Shown: in pieces, positions 20,821 through 33,324 of the stretch
How positions within the stretch are numbered: position 1 is the stretch's first letter
Layout of the letters: each line of letters begins with the position of its first letter
Assembly (NCBI RefSeq): GCF_015832195.1
Contig: NC_052046.1
Span: 36,112,911 to 36,176,910, forward strand
Length of the DNA: 64,000 nucleotides
From: Motacilla alba alba
Taxonomy: Eukaryota; Chordata; Aves; Passeriformes; Motacillidae
Reading direction: 5' to 3'
The notes under the pieces: generated by a model
The model's input: only the letters and a program-made list of their open reading frames with translations
Told to the model about the DNA's origin: nothing
Database searches by the model: none
Translations under genes and position numbers: made by a program

Positions 20821-23420
20821 AACAAAACAGCAGGGATCGGGTAAATGCCAGTTTTTGGCTTCTTTTTTAATTATTAGTGATTAGTAATTATTAGATTATT
20901 GGCGTTTTCTGTTGCTTATACTTCTTCAAATGGAAATTGTAAAAGGAAGACTCTTTGCTAGCTACTGAATCATTCAGCCCTGTTAAGATCCAGTCCTCAA
21001 TGTTGTTGAGAATTCCTTATTGAAAGTGAAACTCGAGTGCTAGTGCACTGCAAACTTGAACAAGCCATCAAACTCAGTGAGAAGAAAAAGAAACTTTTGC
21101 TTGGTGCTGTGCATTATATATGTACATGCCTATTTGTGTTTCTCTTAAACTTGGTATTCTAAATAATGAGAATGAGAATAAAAATATGTGCACAAGGAAA
21201 GGCTGCAGGATCAATAAACTAGTCTGTCTCTAACACACTTTTTTCCCCAAGTGGAATCACTCCTTTGTAGCACTTCCGGATCTTATTTTTATGTGTCAAC
21301 ATATGTCTTGTTCTTGTTCATGCTATAAAAATTAGGAGCAATACTCCATGATGAAAAGGCATCCTATGTGATCCTATTGTTGTGTAAATCAACCAGTGAC
21401 TCAGTTAGTAACTGCATTCAGTGAAGTACAGGCCAGTATAGGATTTATCCTGATACTTGTCACTTAAACAAATAGCCTAATTTTATTCTGATCATGCAAA
21501 GCTGAGCAAATAAAGCTAATTACCTCAGTGAGGTAGGGCATCTGGCAGAGAAGGAAGTTGTCTGTGCCTGTACCAGTTTCATTTTTTCCTAGAAGAAAGT
21601 GAGAACGAGTTACTGCAAAGGAAAACTTCCCCCTCCGCACACAAACACAGACACATAGTGCTGTGTGTGAAATACCCACAGCCATTTGATGCACTGTGCA
21701 GCACCATTGCAGAAGGTTAACAATGGTTCAACAGGAGTAGGTGTTTCTAAACTAAGAAATGTTCTTGTTAATATCAGACAAAGTTCTCCCTAATGGTAGG
21801 CAAAGCACGGCTTGATCAGCCAAATGTTTCCTGCTACTACACATCCATGCAGCTGTCAACTCTTCCAGCCACAGTTCCAGGGAAAATTCAGGCTGTGAAC
21901 ACTTCCACTGGGTGAGGCCAACAGCTTCAGCCTTCTGATCCATGCAGAAACCTCTCTGGGAAAAGGCACACTTTCTTTACAAAGAATTGCCTGAGAGACT
22001 TTCTTACAGAGCAGTTATTTTATAGATCAAAGGGAAAAGACAGGAAATATGCCAGCAATCAGAATTACTATCTTCTGATCTATGTGGTATTCTAATGAAA
22101 AGGTCAAAGAAAAATTGTTAGAATATGTTCTAAGCTGTCTGCAGCATTTATCTGAACATTATTTAAAAAACAGTAATAAACCAGAAAAATTTTAAAACCC
22201 CAAAGCAACAAACCCACAAACAAAACAAGCAAACGCAAAATAAAATAAAGAAATAAAACTTTCCAAAACAAGGACAAAAGCCAAGCCACTTGAAAAAATA
22301 TCAATTAGAAATTCAGGAGAATAAGAGTTTAAAACAAATTAAGAAACCTTATTTTTTGGAATAAACATAAGGACAGCCCTACCACAGTGAAATAATGTCA
22401 AATACCAGCAGGATTGTCAAAAATAAACAACAAGATTTATTTTTGACAAAGGAAGTCAGTTAATAATAAGTAACAGTGAAACACAGCAAATGAAGAAAGC
22501 TCTGATGCTAATGCTTGGAGCAATGACTTAAGTTTATGAGTACTCTTGATGAACAAATATTTATTGGAGCATGAGGAATATAAAATAAGCATATTCAAAT
22601 ACACGGGATTAAGACTGAATCAAACAACTTCAAATAAATATTAGTAATTAGGCTTATTAAAATAAAACCAAAATCTTACACAAAATGATGATACAAAACT
22701 GTGGTTTCTGTACATGATTGAGTTGAAAAAATCGGTCTACAACCAGATATAATGTGTGCTAAAACTAATCTAAAACAAGGGGACAAAATACCACACAACC
22801 CCAAGCCCAGGAAAAGCTGGTGAAACAGTTTTCTTTGTTACTTAACTGACACCACAAGATTATAAAATATCACTTCTCATTAAACCAAAGGGAATCTGTA
22901 TCCGCTGGCTACAGTGGGTTTTATTGTAAGCAAAAGCTGCCTTGGTCTGTGCAGTTATTTCCATGAGGCACTGTGCAGGCCCAAAGGTCTGACCACAGGG
23001 ATCTAGCTGTGAGCTGGGACTTGACAACTATGGCCTGTGACACTACCTGGTAGCACCCCCAATTAGCCATTCACCACTTTGTTGGTAAGGCACTGCGTTC
23101 CTGAATCCTCAGTCAGCATCACCTTCCAGGCTCTTATCTGTGACCTCTTCCACTTCAGGTTTCTGCACATCCTCCCTAAGCTACAGTTTAGGTTTTGCAT
23201 AATCTTTTATTGAGATTTTGATTCTGAAGTTCAGCTGTCTGTTCACTGTATTTGGCCATGTCCAAGCTCCTCTGTTTCCCACTTCTAGTGTAAAGAAGCT
23301 GTTCACAAGAACCCCAGAAAACAGAAACACTCAGGTTCACACCTAAGTCCTTCAGAAGCACCTCAGTTTCATATACACAAACAACCTGATGGTGAGTTTT
23401 CTTAGTATTTCTAGGCACAT

Positions 23421-24645
23421 AGAATCATAGAATGCTTTGGGTTGAAGGGACTTTAAACACCATCTAGTTCCAACACCTCTGCCATGGGCCAGAACAGTTT
23501 TCACTAGATCGAATTGCTCACAACCCCATCCAACCTGGATTAGAACACTTCCAGGGATGTGGCAGCTTCTCTGTTCCAGTGCCTCCCACTCTCATAGTAA
23601 AGAATTTCTTCCTAGTATCTAACCTATGATTACCCTCCTTACACTTGAAGCCATTCATTCTTGTCCTGTTAATACATGCCCTTGTAAAAAGTCTCTCTCC
23701 TGCCTTTTTGTGGGCCCTTTAGATACTGGAAGGTGTTATAATTTCTCCCTGGAGCTTTCTCGTCTCCAGGTTGAAAAACCCCAACCCTCTCAGTCTGTCC
23801 TTGTAAAAGAAATGCTGCAGCCCCTGCTCCTTGTCATGGTTCTCCTCTGGACTCATTCCAACAGGTCAATGCCCTTATGCTGAGGACCCAAAGATGGGTG
23901 CAGCACGCCGGCCGAGGGGGGGTGTCCCACCAGAGCAGAGCAGAGAGACAGAATTGGTCACGCTGCTTTGGATGCAGCCCAAGATATAGCTGGGTTTACA
24001 GACTGCCAGTACACATAGTCTTATGGTGCTGCCAGCACCCAGCATTGCTGGGTCACATCCAGCCTCTCATCTACCCCAAGTCCTTCCCCTCAGGGCTGGT
24101 TTCAGTCCATTCTTGATTCAGTCTGTGTTTGTGCTTCCTATTGCCCCAACCCAGTTGGAGCACCTTGCACTTGGCTTTGTTGAAGTTTATGACATTTGCA
24201 TAGGCCTCTCTCTCAAGCCTGTCCAGGTCTCTCCGGATGGCATCCCCTTCTCTGCAGCACATTGACTGTACCACACAGCCCGGTGTCACCAGCAAACTTG
24301 CTGAGGGTGCACTGGCTGTGCCATCAACAAGACACCAGTGGCCTTCCCTGAGGAGCACTATTCATCACTGGTCTCCACATAGACATTGAGCCAGTGATCA
24401 CAACTCTTTGAATGCAACCATCCAGCCAATTCCTCATCCACCAAGTGTTACATCCATCCACTCCAGCTTAGACACAAGGATGTAATGTGGAAGAGCATAA
24501 AATGCTTTGTACAAGTCCAAAATAGATGACGTAAATCATGCTTCCTTCATCCATCACTGCTGTAACTCCATGGCAGAAGGCCACCAAATTTGTCAGTTGT
24601 GACCTGTTTTTCAGCAAAGCCATACTGACTTCATTGCTTTAGCTT
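23421..24645 (-). mobile_element. CR1 LINE fragment, about 1.2 kb, minus strand
   Basis: The + strand begins with the reversed CR1 3' end (AGAATCATAGAATGCTTTGG) and continues through the typical 3' region (TGCCATGGGCC, CTTCCAGGGATG). On the minus strand, RT-like fragments such as LSKFAGDTGLCGT and WMRNWLDGCIQRVV are readable with frameshifts and stops. It is a degraded, 5'-truncated element reaching into the RT palm. Its left and right limits are accurate to about 10-20 bp. Confidence 0.92.
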
Positions 24646-25089
24646 CAAAAAGAAAAGTGAAAACCATTAGAATGACCCTAAACTTCTTTCAGTGCTGTGC
24701 TCTTCCTTACAGCTCACTGGAAGCTGAATTGCTTTCTTCTAAGAACCAGAGTTCCCTTCTCTCCACTCACACTGAAATGCTAAAGATTGTCTAAGAAAGC
24801 AAATAATGTGGTTCCTTCCTTTTTATAACAGCGCAGTTCCCTTCCCCTCAGGTGATTGATAGGGTGCGCTTACAGATCTCTTCCACAATTTTCTGCTAGT
24901 GAATGTGTGTTCTTCAGAAACAGTTAACTTGTTCTTTTCCAGCATATATTTTGTGATATTGAACAGGAATCAATAGATTTTTACTACCAGTCTTATGACA
25001 ACAGCTCTGTGGAGTTTTACTGATATAATAGTGTGAAGACAAAGCAGCTGAAATGGGACTGTAGCTGAAAAGTTTTTTATAAAGCAGTC

Positions 25090-25155
25090 TGCAGTGGTTC
25101 TCTTTGTAAAAGCAATTCAGACCTACTGGTCTCTTTTACAAAGAGAACCACTGCA
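25090..25155. repeat. Perfect inverted repeat with 23-bp arms and 20-nt loop
   Basis: The arm at 25090-25112 (core GCAGTGGTTCTCTTTGTAAA) is exactly complementary in reverse to 25133-25155. A transcript would fold into a 66-nt hairpin without mismatches. It could be a young palindromic duplication, the ends of a tiny inverted-repeat element, or a precursor of a small RNA. It lies in no recognised transposon. Confidence 0.9.
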
Positions 25156-27849
25156 TACTAGTGGTGCTGCATACTGGTGGTGGTGCAACTAAGAGCAAGC
25201 TTCTCCTCTTTCTTGCAAGAAAGACATTTTCATGATAAACATTTTGTTTACCTAGTCTCTATTACCTAATTTTGTATAGTGTCAAAAGGATTATTTAATT
25301 TGTTTTGCCACTACAGCTATATCTAACTGAGCTGTACTCAGCTATAGGCTTAAGCAATCTTCCAGATTCCTTAATCTATGTCATTCATGGCAGCAAAAGC
25401 TTTGCAGTGTTGAGCACACCAAAGTAACAGGCAATCTCATGACTGGGCTATTTCTATTTTGACTGTATTTCCACACTGCAGCAGTGGTGAGGACAATGCT
25501 CCGTGTTCACTTTGTGGATTCTGCATGCTTTAGCTTATATGTGTAATATACAGAAAAACAAGGAGAAAACATAGAAGGAATAGCTGGTACTATAACCTTC
25601 ATAGTAACAAATCTCAAAACAAGTTGATATATGGGGAACACTGATTGTAACATCTGCACAACTAAATGCAGATGGTTTGAAAAATTTGTGGCTAAGCCAA
25701 GTGTCCACGGGTAATTTCTTATTTCTGTTTGATATCTCACTGATGCAGATCTTAAAATTGTTTTTAAGAAAGCCAAGCCCACAGAAAACCAAAACAAAAA
25801 GCTGAAATAGAGTCATTACGTTCTTCAAAGTGAAGTTTTTAATAAGTCTGTAATAAATTACCAGTGAGTACAACCAGCATAAAGGCTAGGCTGACAAAAA
25901 TCTCACTACATAACGTATTAACTAAGGAGCAGCCTTCCCTTTGCACATTCTATTCTCGAGCATACAAAGAACCGAAGGGCCAATGTAAACATGAAGATTT
26001 ATTAAAGAGACTCCTGCTACATTCTTCCTTCATTTGATATGCTGATGCTAAGTGAAGACAGAGGCAGACCACCTGTGCCAACCACAAAACTCACGGTTTC
26101 CATTTCCCAGTGCCTTTGAAAATGAGGCACTCTTGTTTCTACCAAAATTGTTTGTACAGCTTTAAACCATGCAGGCTGTTAATAAATATATCTTATTTTA
26201 ATGCAGTCTGAAGCATCAGATTATGAGTAGCCATTTATGCAGAAGAAATTATACATTCTTTAAACATCTTGTGAGCCATGTAGTGTTCCTGGCCTTGTAA
26301 TTTTCTTCAGGAAGCTCTATTTAGCTGGTGTTCTCATAACTATGAGAGTTATGGTGTTCCGTAACTATGAATCTTGACTACAGAATGGGCAAGGAATGCA
26401 ACAAAAGAAGCATTTCTATGGAATGAAAAACACCATAGGAAAAGGGAGTGGATTTCAGCATTTGTCATGCTATCAGCAGTAGGGAGAAGTAGGGCTGTGA
26501 TACAACCATGCACTTTTTCATGAAGGATGTATCAGAAAAGACATTTCAAAGAAGATAAAAATGGGGTACTCTATTTCAGTGAGACTAAGCAAAGCTGGCA
26601 TGCAAGACAGTGCAAAGGACACTGCTGTGTTTCAGCTCCAGCTCAGCAGTGTTGCCTTGGGCAATTATTTCTATGCACATTCCTCTGCCATATTTTATTT
26701 CTCTGTATTGAGAACTCCACAAGACAGACCTTTTCCCCCACTACTTTCAAGACAACTATCTGTGAAAATGAGCCACAATGCTAGCACAGGATAGAAATAT
26801 TCTAAATTACCAATGATCATTGATCATACCAGCTTTAGTATGTCCAAAGGAGAAGGAACTAAATCTAGGGGGAAAGTGAGTATTCCACAAAGGCTGAGAA
26901 ATAATGTCTCTTTGGAATAAGAAATTTTAAACAAAAATCAAATACCATTAAAACCATGTTTCCCTAGATATAAAAGAAGGCTTGCAGCTTCAAATAATAT
27001 ATTCAAACATGCTTAATTATTAGTAATATTCTTCAGTACTGCTGCTTCTGTCTTGTACAAGTGTTTACAGAAATTAGCTGCAGCAATTTGTAGCAAAAAT
27101 AACATTGGCATTTTATTAATGCCCACATGCACTGCACTGTTAAAGACCATGCCAGAGGTTTAATATATCTCCAAATACCTGAGAAAGCCTAAAGAGCCTA
27201 AAGTGTGCATACTCTTCTGTTGTGCTGTAACCAGAATAAGACTCTTCAATTTTACAAATTATTTTCTATAACATTTATCTTGTTATTCTGACATCAGTGA
27301 AGGAGGCAGTGAAATGCAGCATATCTGTCCATGGTTCACTGTTTTGCAGATCTTTCAAGACAGAATATCTGTTACTGGAGTAGGTGAAATACACTTCAGA
27401 TCTTCACAAAATTATTATTTCCCTTCCTTAGTATGTATTTAAACATTTTGAGACTGAATAAAGTTTCTTCCCAGTTGCCATGATACCCTCAACAACTTCT
27501 GACCCCAAATGCTACCACATTTAAAGCTTGCACCCTGGAACCCAGGTTAGGCTTTGAACCTACAGAAGGATCTGCCACCCAGATGTAAGGTCAGTTTCTC
27601 TCTTCTCCTACCATGTCTTTGCTTATGAGATGCAGACATGCAGCTTTATATTGAATGGAGAGGAAAAGGAATGGCTTGAGGGCAGCTGTGAAACAGAAGT
27701 TGCCTCTCTTCCACCCTTCAACAAGTGTGATTTTTGTAGAGCAAGAATGAATGTCTGACTGTGCCCTCAGTGTCATACTGGAGATCAACGCAGAGCAACT
27801 CTACCTGCAGCAGATTTGAATGTCCTATCACTTTTCATACAGGTAACTG

Positions 27850-27871
27850 ACTATTCACTGCTGTGAATAGT
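27850..27871. repeat. Small inverted repeat, 9-bp arms
   Basis: ACTATTCAC at 27850-27858 and GTGAATAGT at 27863-27871 are separated by a 4-nt loop. A further ATTCACAGC follows, so the motif is partly repeated. Confidence 0.7.
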
Positions 27872-28231
27872 TTTATTCACAGCATCCTTACAAACTCTTT
27901 TAAAGACCTCCAGAACAGTACTAGTGTTGGAAATACCCTGAACAATTTCTTTGTACATGCCTCTGGCAAAGGCACATATGCCCATCTACAGTGCTCTGTC
28001 CGAAGGAACCACTGAGACTGGTCCAGCTTCCTTCTGGGAACTTAGCAAGAGTTAGACAAAAAAAAAAAAGTAACAATTTGGCACATTCTGGGTTTTGTTC
28101 TTACTCAAGGTGGTGCTAGCAGGGATTAACAAGGGTGCTTACTACAGATAAAGTCTGACTTTTTTTCTGAAGTCTTCTAGAATGAGGTGAAGCACAGACC
28201 ATTGTGATACTAATCGTCTTGGAAGGACATT

Positions 28232-28278
28232 ATTTCATAGGTAAAGAAACAGGTCAGCTGTTTCTTTACGTATGAAAT
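28232..28278. repeat. Hairpin with 21-bp arms, one mismatch, 5-nt loop
   Basis: The arm at 28232-28252 pairs with 28258-28278. The inner 12 bp (GTAAAGAAACAG) are perfect, one G:G mismatch follows, then 8 more pairs. The tiny GTCAG loop suggests a palindromic duplication produced by a fold-back event. Confidence 0.88.
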
Positions 28279-30305
28279 GTTCAGTCCTGTTCATGTAACA
28301 TGTGCTGGAGGTCCCACTGGGTTCTGTAATACTCTGTAATACTTCTGTAATACTCACTGAACATTAGGAAAACTGGACGTGACCCTAAGTGTGCACTGTT
28401 TGAAAACATTAAATTTTTAACAGAGGTTTGTTTGTTTGTTTGTTGTGAGTATGTGTGCATGTAAATGTACTGGGGATTTAAACAAATGGCAAAGTAACAA
28501 AAACCAGCTCATTTCAGATGAACAGTGAATCTGCTCCAGACGTACAAGATTGACTCTGAACATACCTGTGATTCTTCTTGTGTGCACAAAGGTCTAAATA
28601 TGTGGACTTACTGTATTTAAATTTTAAAATATTCATAAATATGAACTGAGTAAGTTACAACCATAAGGATTCTCTCAGAACTCCATGTATTAGTATTTAA
28701 TATTCTTCAAAATAGTATTATTGTTAAAAAAGCTCTTAAGTAGTTTCTTTAATATAATGACCTCTGGCTGGAGTTTTTCAAGAGACATTTTCATGTGTTC
28801 CCTCGTGAACATGAAAAAGTAAGATAAACCATTTCTTCCTGTCTCTCTGAGTTTGCAATTATGGTACCTTGGTTTTAGCCATCTTCCCTGCCCACTGCTG
28901 CCAAGTACTTCTTGGTCACTTTTACAATAACAATACAAGAAAAACTTACGTTTAATTAACTCCTTTCTGGCACAACACCCCTTCAAGCCTTCTCAAAAAT
29001 CATTCTTATTGATACAACTGATCACATCTTATATTCTACAAGTTCTGAAAACACAGTTTGAAAACACAAGTAGAAATAGAAACACACTTAAGGATTTAGC
29101 CCAGTGCCCCCAACACTGAAATTAACTCTTTGCAACTTTGATCCAGTATCTCATAGAGCCTGAATTAAGTCCTTGGATCTCAGTACAAAAGACTTACAGA
29201 ATTAGACTCTGGTTCTTAAAGTACTGCCCTTACCATAAGTCAGATTAAAATGACTGCCATCCAGTGCATGATATAAATTTAAGTTCTATTTATAGCCAAG
29301 TACTATATTTTTTATTCCTTCAGACTGTAAAGGGCTCTTGAAATCCCAATGTATTATAACTGAAATAAGGCACATCCTCTAAATCTGAAGCCTTCTTACT
29401 AGTCAAAGGATATTTGTACTTGAAAACAATAGGTTTTCAAGATATTCCTACTCTGTCCAAAAGGAGGAACACAAAAATACGCTACAATAAATTTCTAAAG
29501 AGACTGTGTACTGCAACTGCTTGACAAAGTTTCTCAGTTGTCAGACATTTCTGAGGAGAAATAGGATGACACTGGTGGATGAAAGGGAGTGGAAATGGGT
29601 CCCTCTTTGGAGAGGTAATAAAAATTCCTCCCAGCCCCCATCACCTACCCAGGTGCCACTTCAGAATAGGTATGAGGCTCTGGACCTAGAGGGTCAGCCA
29701 GAGGATGTATAAGAAAATTATCTGCCCAGAGAGCCCCCCAGTTATGCTTCTGAGGGGAACAGAGTGCCCCATATGTCAACCTGACCCATCCCACAGGGAG
29801 GTCTGCTGCCTCCCTAGGGCCTGGGTACAGGATATTACTGAGACTCCCTGGGCTGATTCAGCCCTCTGATTATTACTCACTTCTGATACTCCAGGCTGGC
29901 AGTGATGAGATTGAAAAGAGGAGTGTCAGGGCAATTAAAAGGGACTTCAGGGCACTGGGACAAGTAGCTGATAGGGCAGGAGTGCAGGTAGTGTTCTGCT
30001 CAGCCCCTTTTCTGTAAAAGAAAAACAGTGAAAGGAATAGGAGAGCCCATGCTGTCAACAAGTGGCTTAAGGGTTGGTGTCCATCAGCAGAATTTTGGGT
30101 TCTTTGATCATGGGACAACTTTTTCAGCACCTGGCCTGCTGGAACCAGATGGGCTCCATCTCTCTGTTAAGTGCAGAAGGATTTTAGCTTATGAACTGGT
30201 GGAACTTGTGAAGTCTTTAAACGAGGTCTGAAGGGGGAAGGGGATGCATCTGGGCCCAAGGCCCAAGGGTGGCAAGCCTGAGTTAGGCTGAAATCAGTAG
30301 CCCAG

Positions 30306-30805
30306 ATGAGGTGCATGTATACCAATGCACGCAGCATGGGTAACACACAAGAAGAGCTGGAGGCCATGGTGCAACAGCAGAACTGTGATGTAGTCGCCAT
30401 CACAGAAATGTGGTGGGATGACTCACATAGTTGGAGCACTGCACTGGATGACAACAAGCTCTTCAGAAGAGACAGGAAATGGGGAAGAGGTGGAGGGGTG
30501 TCCCTTTATATTAGGGAGGTTTTTGATGCCACAGATATTGAAACTAATCACGATGAAGCAGAATGCCTGTGGGTAAGAATTAAGGGGAAGGCCAACAAGG
30601 CTGATATCCTACTGGGAGTCTGTTATCGTCCACCCAACCAGGAGGAAGACGTGGACAACTTATTCTATAAGTAGCTGGAGAATGTGTCAGGATCACCAGC
30701 CCTTGTTCTTGTAGGTGACTTCAACCTACCAGACATCTGCTGGGAACTTAATACAGCAGAACAGAGACAGTCCAGGAAGGTCTTAGAGTGTATGGAGGAT
30801 AACTT
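30306..30805 (+). pseudogene. CR1 ORF2 remnant: APE-type endonuclease domain
   Basis: The frame reads CMYTNARSMGNTQEELEAMV, then DVVAITEMWWDDSH, GGVSLYI, GVCYRPPNQ and [12 protein letters not shown]. These match the conserved blocks of apurinic/apyrimidinic-like endonucleases in LINEs: the N-A-R-S opening, the T-E-x-W-W block, Y-R-P-P and the G-D-F-N block. A stop at about 30672-30674 interrupts the frame between the Y-R-P-P and G-D-F-N blocks. Confidence 0.92.
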
Positions 30806-30948
30806 TTGTCACAGCTGGTGAGTGAGCCCACCAGGGGAGGGGCTATGTTAGACCTGTTGTTTGCAAATAGAGATGGGCTGGTGGGAGATGTGGTGGTTGG
30901 AGGCCACTTGGGGCAGAGTGATCATGAAATTATAGAGTTCTATTTGGT

Positions 30949-31001
30949 GAGTTCTATTATAGAGTTTTTAGAGAGAGTTTATGGAGTTCTATTATAGAGT
31001 T
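30949..31001. repeat. Direct repeat inside the CR1, 18-bp unit with 35-bp spacing
   Basis: GAGTTCTATTATAGAGTT occurs at 30949-30966 and again at 30984-31001, with related GAGTT-rich sequence between. It marks a local duplication or repair scar in the retrotransposon. Confidence 0.85.
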
Positions 31002-31369
31002 CATTTGATGAAATAAGAAGGAACATGAATAAGACTACACTTCTGGAGGGCAGACTTTGGTCTATTCAGGAGACTTAGAGAGTTCCTTGGGAAACAGTCC
31101 TTAAAAACAAAGGAGTTCAGGAAAGGTGAGTGAGCTTCAAAACAGAGATCTTGAGGGCACAGGAACAGACTGTCCCTGTGTGCCATAGGATGAGTCAATG
31201 AGGCAAACATCCAGCCTGGATGGGCAAGGAGGTTTTGAAGGAACTTAGGAATAAAAAGAGGATGTATCATCTTTCGAAGGAGGGTCAGGTGTCTCAGGAA
31301 GTCTTTAAGGGGCTTACTAGAGCATGTAGGAAAAAAAATTAGGGAGGCCAAACTCAGTTTGAACCTAAT

Positions 31370-32770
31370 TTGGCAACTTTTGTAAAGGATAATAAAAAAT
31401 GTTTTCACAAATATACTAATGGCAAAAGGAAGGGTAAGATCGACCTTTGTTCTCTACTGGATGTGGGAAGGAACTCAGTAACTGCAGATGAGGAGAAGGC
31501 AGAAGTGCTTAATGACTCCTTTGCCTCAGTCTTTTGTAGGAAGACAGTTTTTCCTCAGGGCACCTGTCCTCCTGGGCTGGTAGATGGTGTCAGAGAGAAG
31601 AATGGTCCCCATTATCCAGGAGGAGGCAGTCAGAGAACTGCTGAGCCACTGGATGTTGAAAGGGTGGGGAAGGAGCATCCTGGTAGTTATAGGCCAATTA
31701 GCCTGACCTCAGTACCTGGCAAGGTAATGGAGCAGTTTATACTGAGTGTCATCATGCAGCATCTACAGGATGGCCAGGGTATCAGACCCAGCCAGCATGG
31801 GTTTAGGAGGGGTAGGTTGTGTTTTACCAACCTGGTTTCCTTTTATGACCAGGTGACCGCCTGCTGGATGCAGGAAAGGCTGTGGATGCTGTCTATTTGG
31901 ACTTCAGCAAGGCCTTTGACATCATCTCCCACAGCATGCTCCTGGAAAAGCTGGCAGCCCACGGCTTGGACAGGAGCACTCTGTGCTGGGTTAGGAACTG
32001 GCTGGCTGGCTGGGCCCAGAGGGTGGTGGTGAATGGTGCTGCATCCAGCTGGTGGCTGCTCACCAGTGGTGTCCCTCAGGGGTCTGTGTTGGGACCAGTT
32101 CTGTTCAATATTTTTATTGATGACATGCATGAGGGGACTGAGTCTTTCATTAGTAAATTTAGAGATGACACCAAGCTGGGAGTGTGTGTCAATCTGTTGG
32201 AGGGTAGGAGGGTACTGCAGAAGGACATGGAATTGTTGGATGGATGGGCAGAGTCCAATAGGATGAAGTTTAATAAATCCAAGTGCTGAGTCCTGTGTTT
32301 TGGCCATAATAACCCCCTGCAGCATCATAGGCTGAAGATGGTGTGGCTGGACAAAGCCTAGGCGGAAAAGGACCTGGGGGTACTGGTTGACAGCTGGCTG
32401 GACAGGAGCCAGCAGTGAGCCCTGGTGGCCAAGAAGGCCAATGGCATCCTGGCCTGTATCAGGAATAGTGTGGCCAGCAGGAGCAGGGAGGTCATCCTTC
32501 CCCTCTAGTCAGCACTGGTGAGGCTGCACCTTGAGTGCTGTGTCCAGTTCTGGGCCCCTCAGTTTGGGAAGGACGTTGAGACACTTGAGCACATCCAGAG
32601 GAGAGCAACAAGGCTGGTCAGGGGCTTGGAACACAAGCCCTGTGAGGAAAGGCTGAGGGAGCTGGGTTTGTTTAGCCTGGAGAAAAGGAGACTCAGGGAT
32701 GACCTTACCACTCTCTACAGCTTCCTGAAAGGTGGCTGTAGTCAGGTGGGGGTTGGTCTCTTTCACCAGG
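31370..32770 (+). pseudogene. CR1 ORF2 remnant: reverse transcriptase domain and C-terminal part
   Basis: The blocks [37 protein letters not shown] (31894-31920) and [20 protein letters not shown] are all present. They are followed by FRDD at 32158-32169, where active CR1 copies carry F-A-D-D. Position 3 of the domain is joined abruptly: LDVERV at about 31655 runs into GKEHPGSYRPIS, so the usual region of the RT fingers is missing. A frameshift lies near 31855, and stops lie at about 32287 and beyond. The C-terminal [20 protein letters not shown] segment is recognisable to about 32770. Confidence 0.93.
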
Positions 32771-33111
32771 CAGCACTGACAGAACCAGAGGATACAGTCT
32801 CAAGCTGCATCATGGGAAATATAGGTTGAATATTAGGAAAAAGTTTTTCACAGAAAGAGTGATAAAGTACTGGAATGGCCTGCCCGGGGAGGTGGTGGAG
32901 TCACCATCCCTGGATGTGCTCAAAAAAAACTGGATGTGGCACTCGGTGCCATGGTTTAGTTGAGGTGTTAGGGCATGGGTTGGACTCGATGATCTTGAAG
33001 GTCTCTTCCAATCTAGTGATTCTTGTGTGATTCTTTGTGTGTGATTCTTCAAAGGAGCAAAAGTAAAAGCCCAGGAGGATGGTGGATTGTTTCATTAGTC
33101 TGTCTTATTCA

Positions 33112-33324
33112 GTTAAACACTGGCACAGGCTTCCCAAAGAGGTAGTTGAATTCCCAAGCAAGAGGCATTTGGAAAATGCCCTTAACAAAATGCTTTAACT
33201 TTTGGTTAGCTTTGAAGGCGCCAGGCAGTTGGACAGGATGATCTCTGTATGTTCCTTTCAAAGATTCTATTCTATTCTATTCTATTCTATTCTATTCTAT
33301 TCTATTCTATTCTATTCTATTCTT
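33112..33324 (+). mobile_element. Second CR1-type 3' end, plus strand, with ATTCT tail
   Basis: Starting at CAGGCTTCCCAAAGAGGTAG, it reads through ATGCTTTAACTTTTGGTTAGC and GGCAGTTGGACAGGATGATC to an (ATTCT)n tail. These are the 3'-terminal sequences of a different CR1 subfamily from the larger upstream copy, from which about 60 bp separate it. Confidence 0.88.
33264..33324. repeat. (ATTCT)n microsatellite, about 12 units
   Basis: A pure pentamer array forms the 3' tail of the CR1 fragment. CR1 elements end in short terminal repeats that can expand in this way. Confidence 0.95.

Larger units (their letters stand above)
16679..23420. other. Long intergenic stretch without recognisable gene
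   Basis: No exon series, transposon or RNA gene was identified. Minor structure: a 10-bp inverted repeat at 18418-18449, a roughly 21-bp tandem duplication at 20767-20820, and A/C-rich low-complexity DNA at about 22160-22260. The open frames scattered here (for example 19810-20130 minus and 20241-20507 plus) show no family signature. Confidence 0.6.
24646..29549. other. Intergenic, no gene recognised; two notable hairpins
   Basis: AT-rich sequence without exon or transposon that I can identify. Structured elements are the hairpins at 25090-25155 and 28232-28278 (separate entries), a 9-bp inverted repeat at 27850-27871, and a short (GTTT)n at about 28425-28444. A short A-run lies near 28060. 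Confidence 0.65.
29550..33048 (+). mobile_element. Nearly complete but inactive CR1 LINE retrotransposon, plus strand
   Basis: The element is about 3.5 kb in sense orientation. In order it holds remnants of ORF1 (29.55-30.23 kb, with an esterase-type end including PDGLHLS), an ORF2 endonuclease domain (from about 30306), an RT domain (about 31660-32500), and a 3'UTR ending in the CR1 terminus GATCTTGAAGGTCTCTTCCA plus GTGTGATTCTT repeats. Stops at about 30672 and 32287, frameshifts, a tandem repeat near 30949-31001 and an apparent internal deletion near 31660 show that it is dead. The 5' limit is uncertain. A full-length CR1 is about 4.5 kb. Confidence 0.95.
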
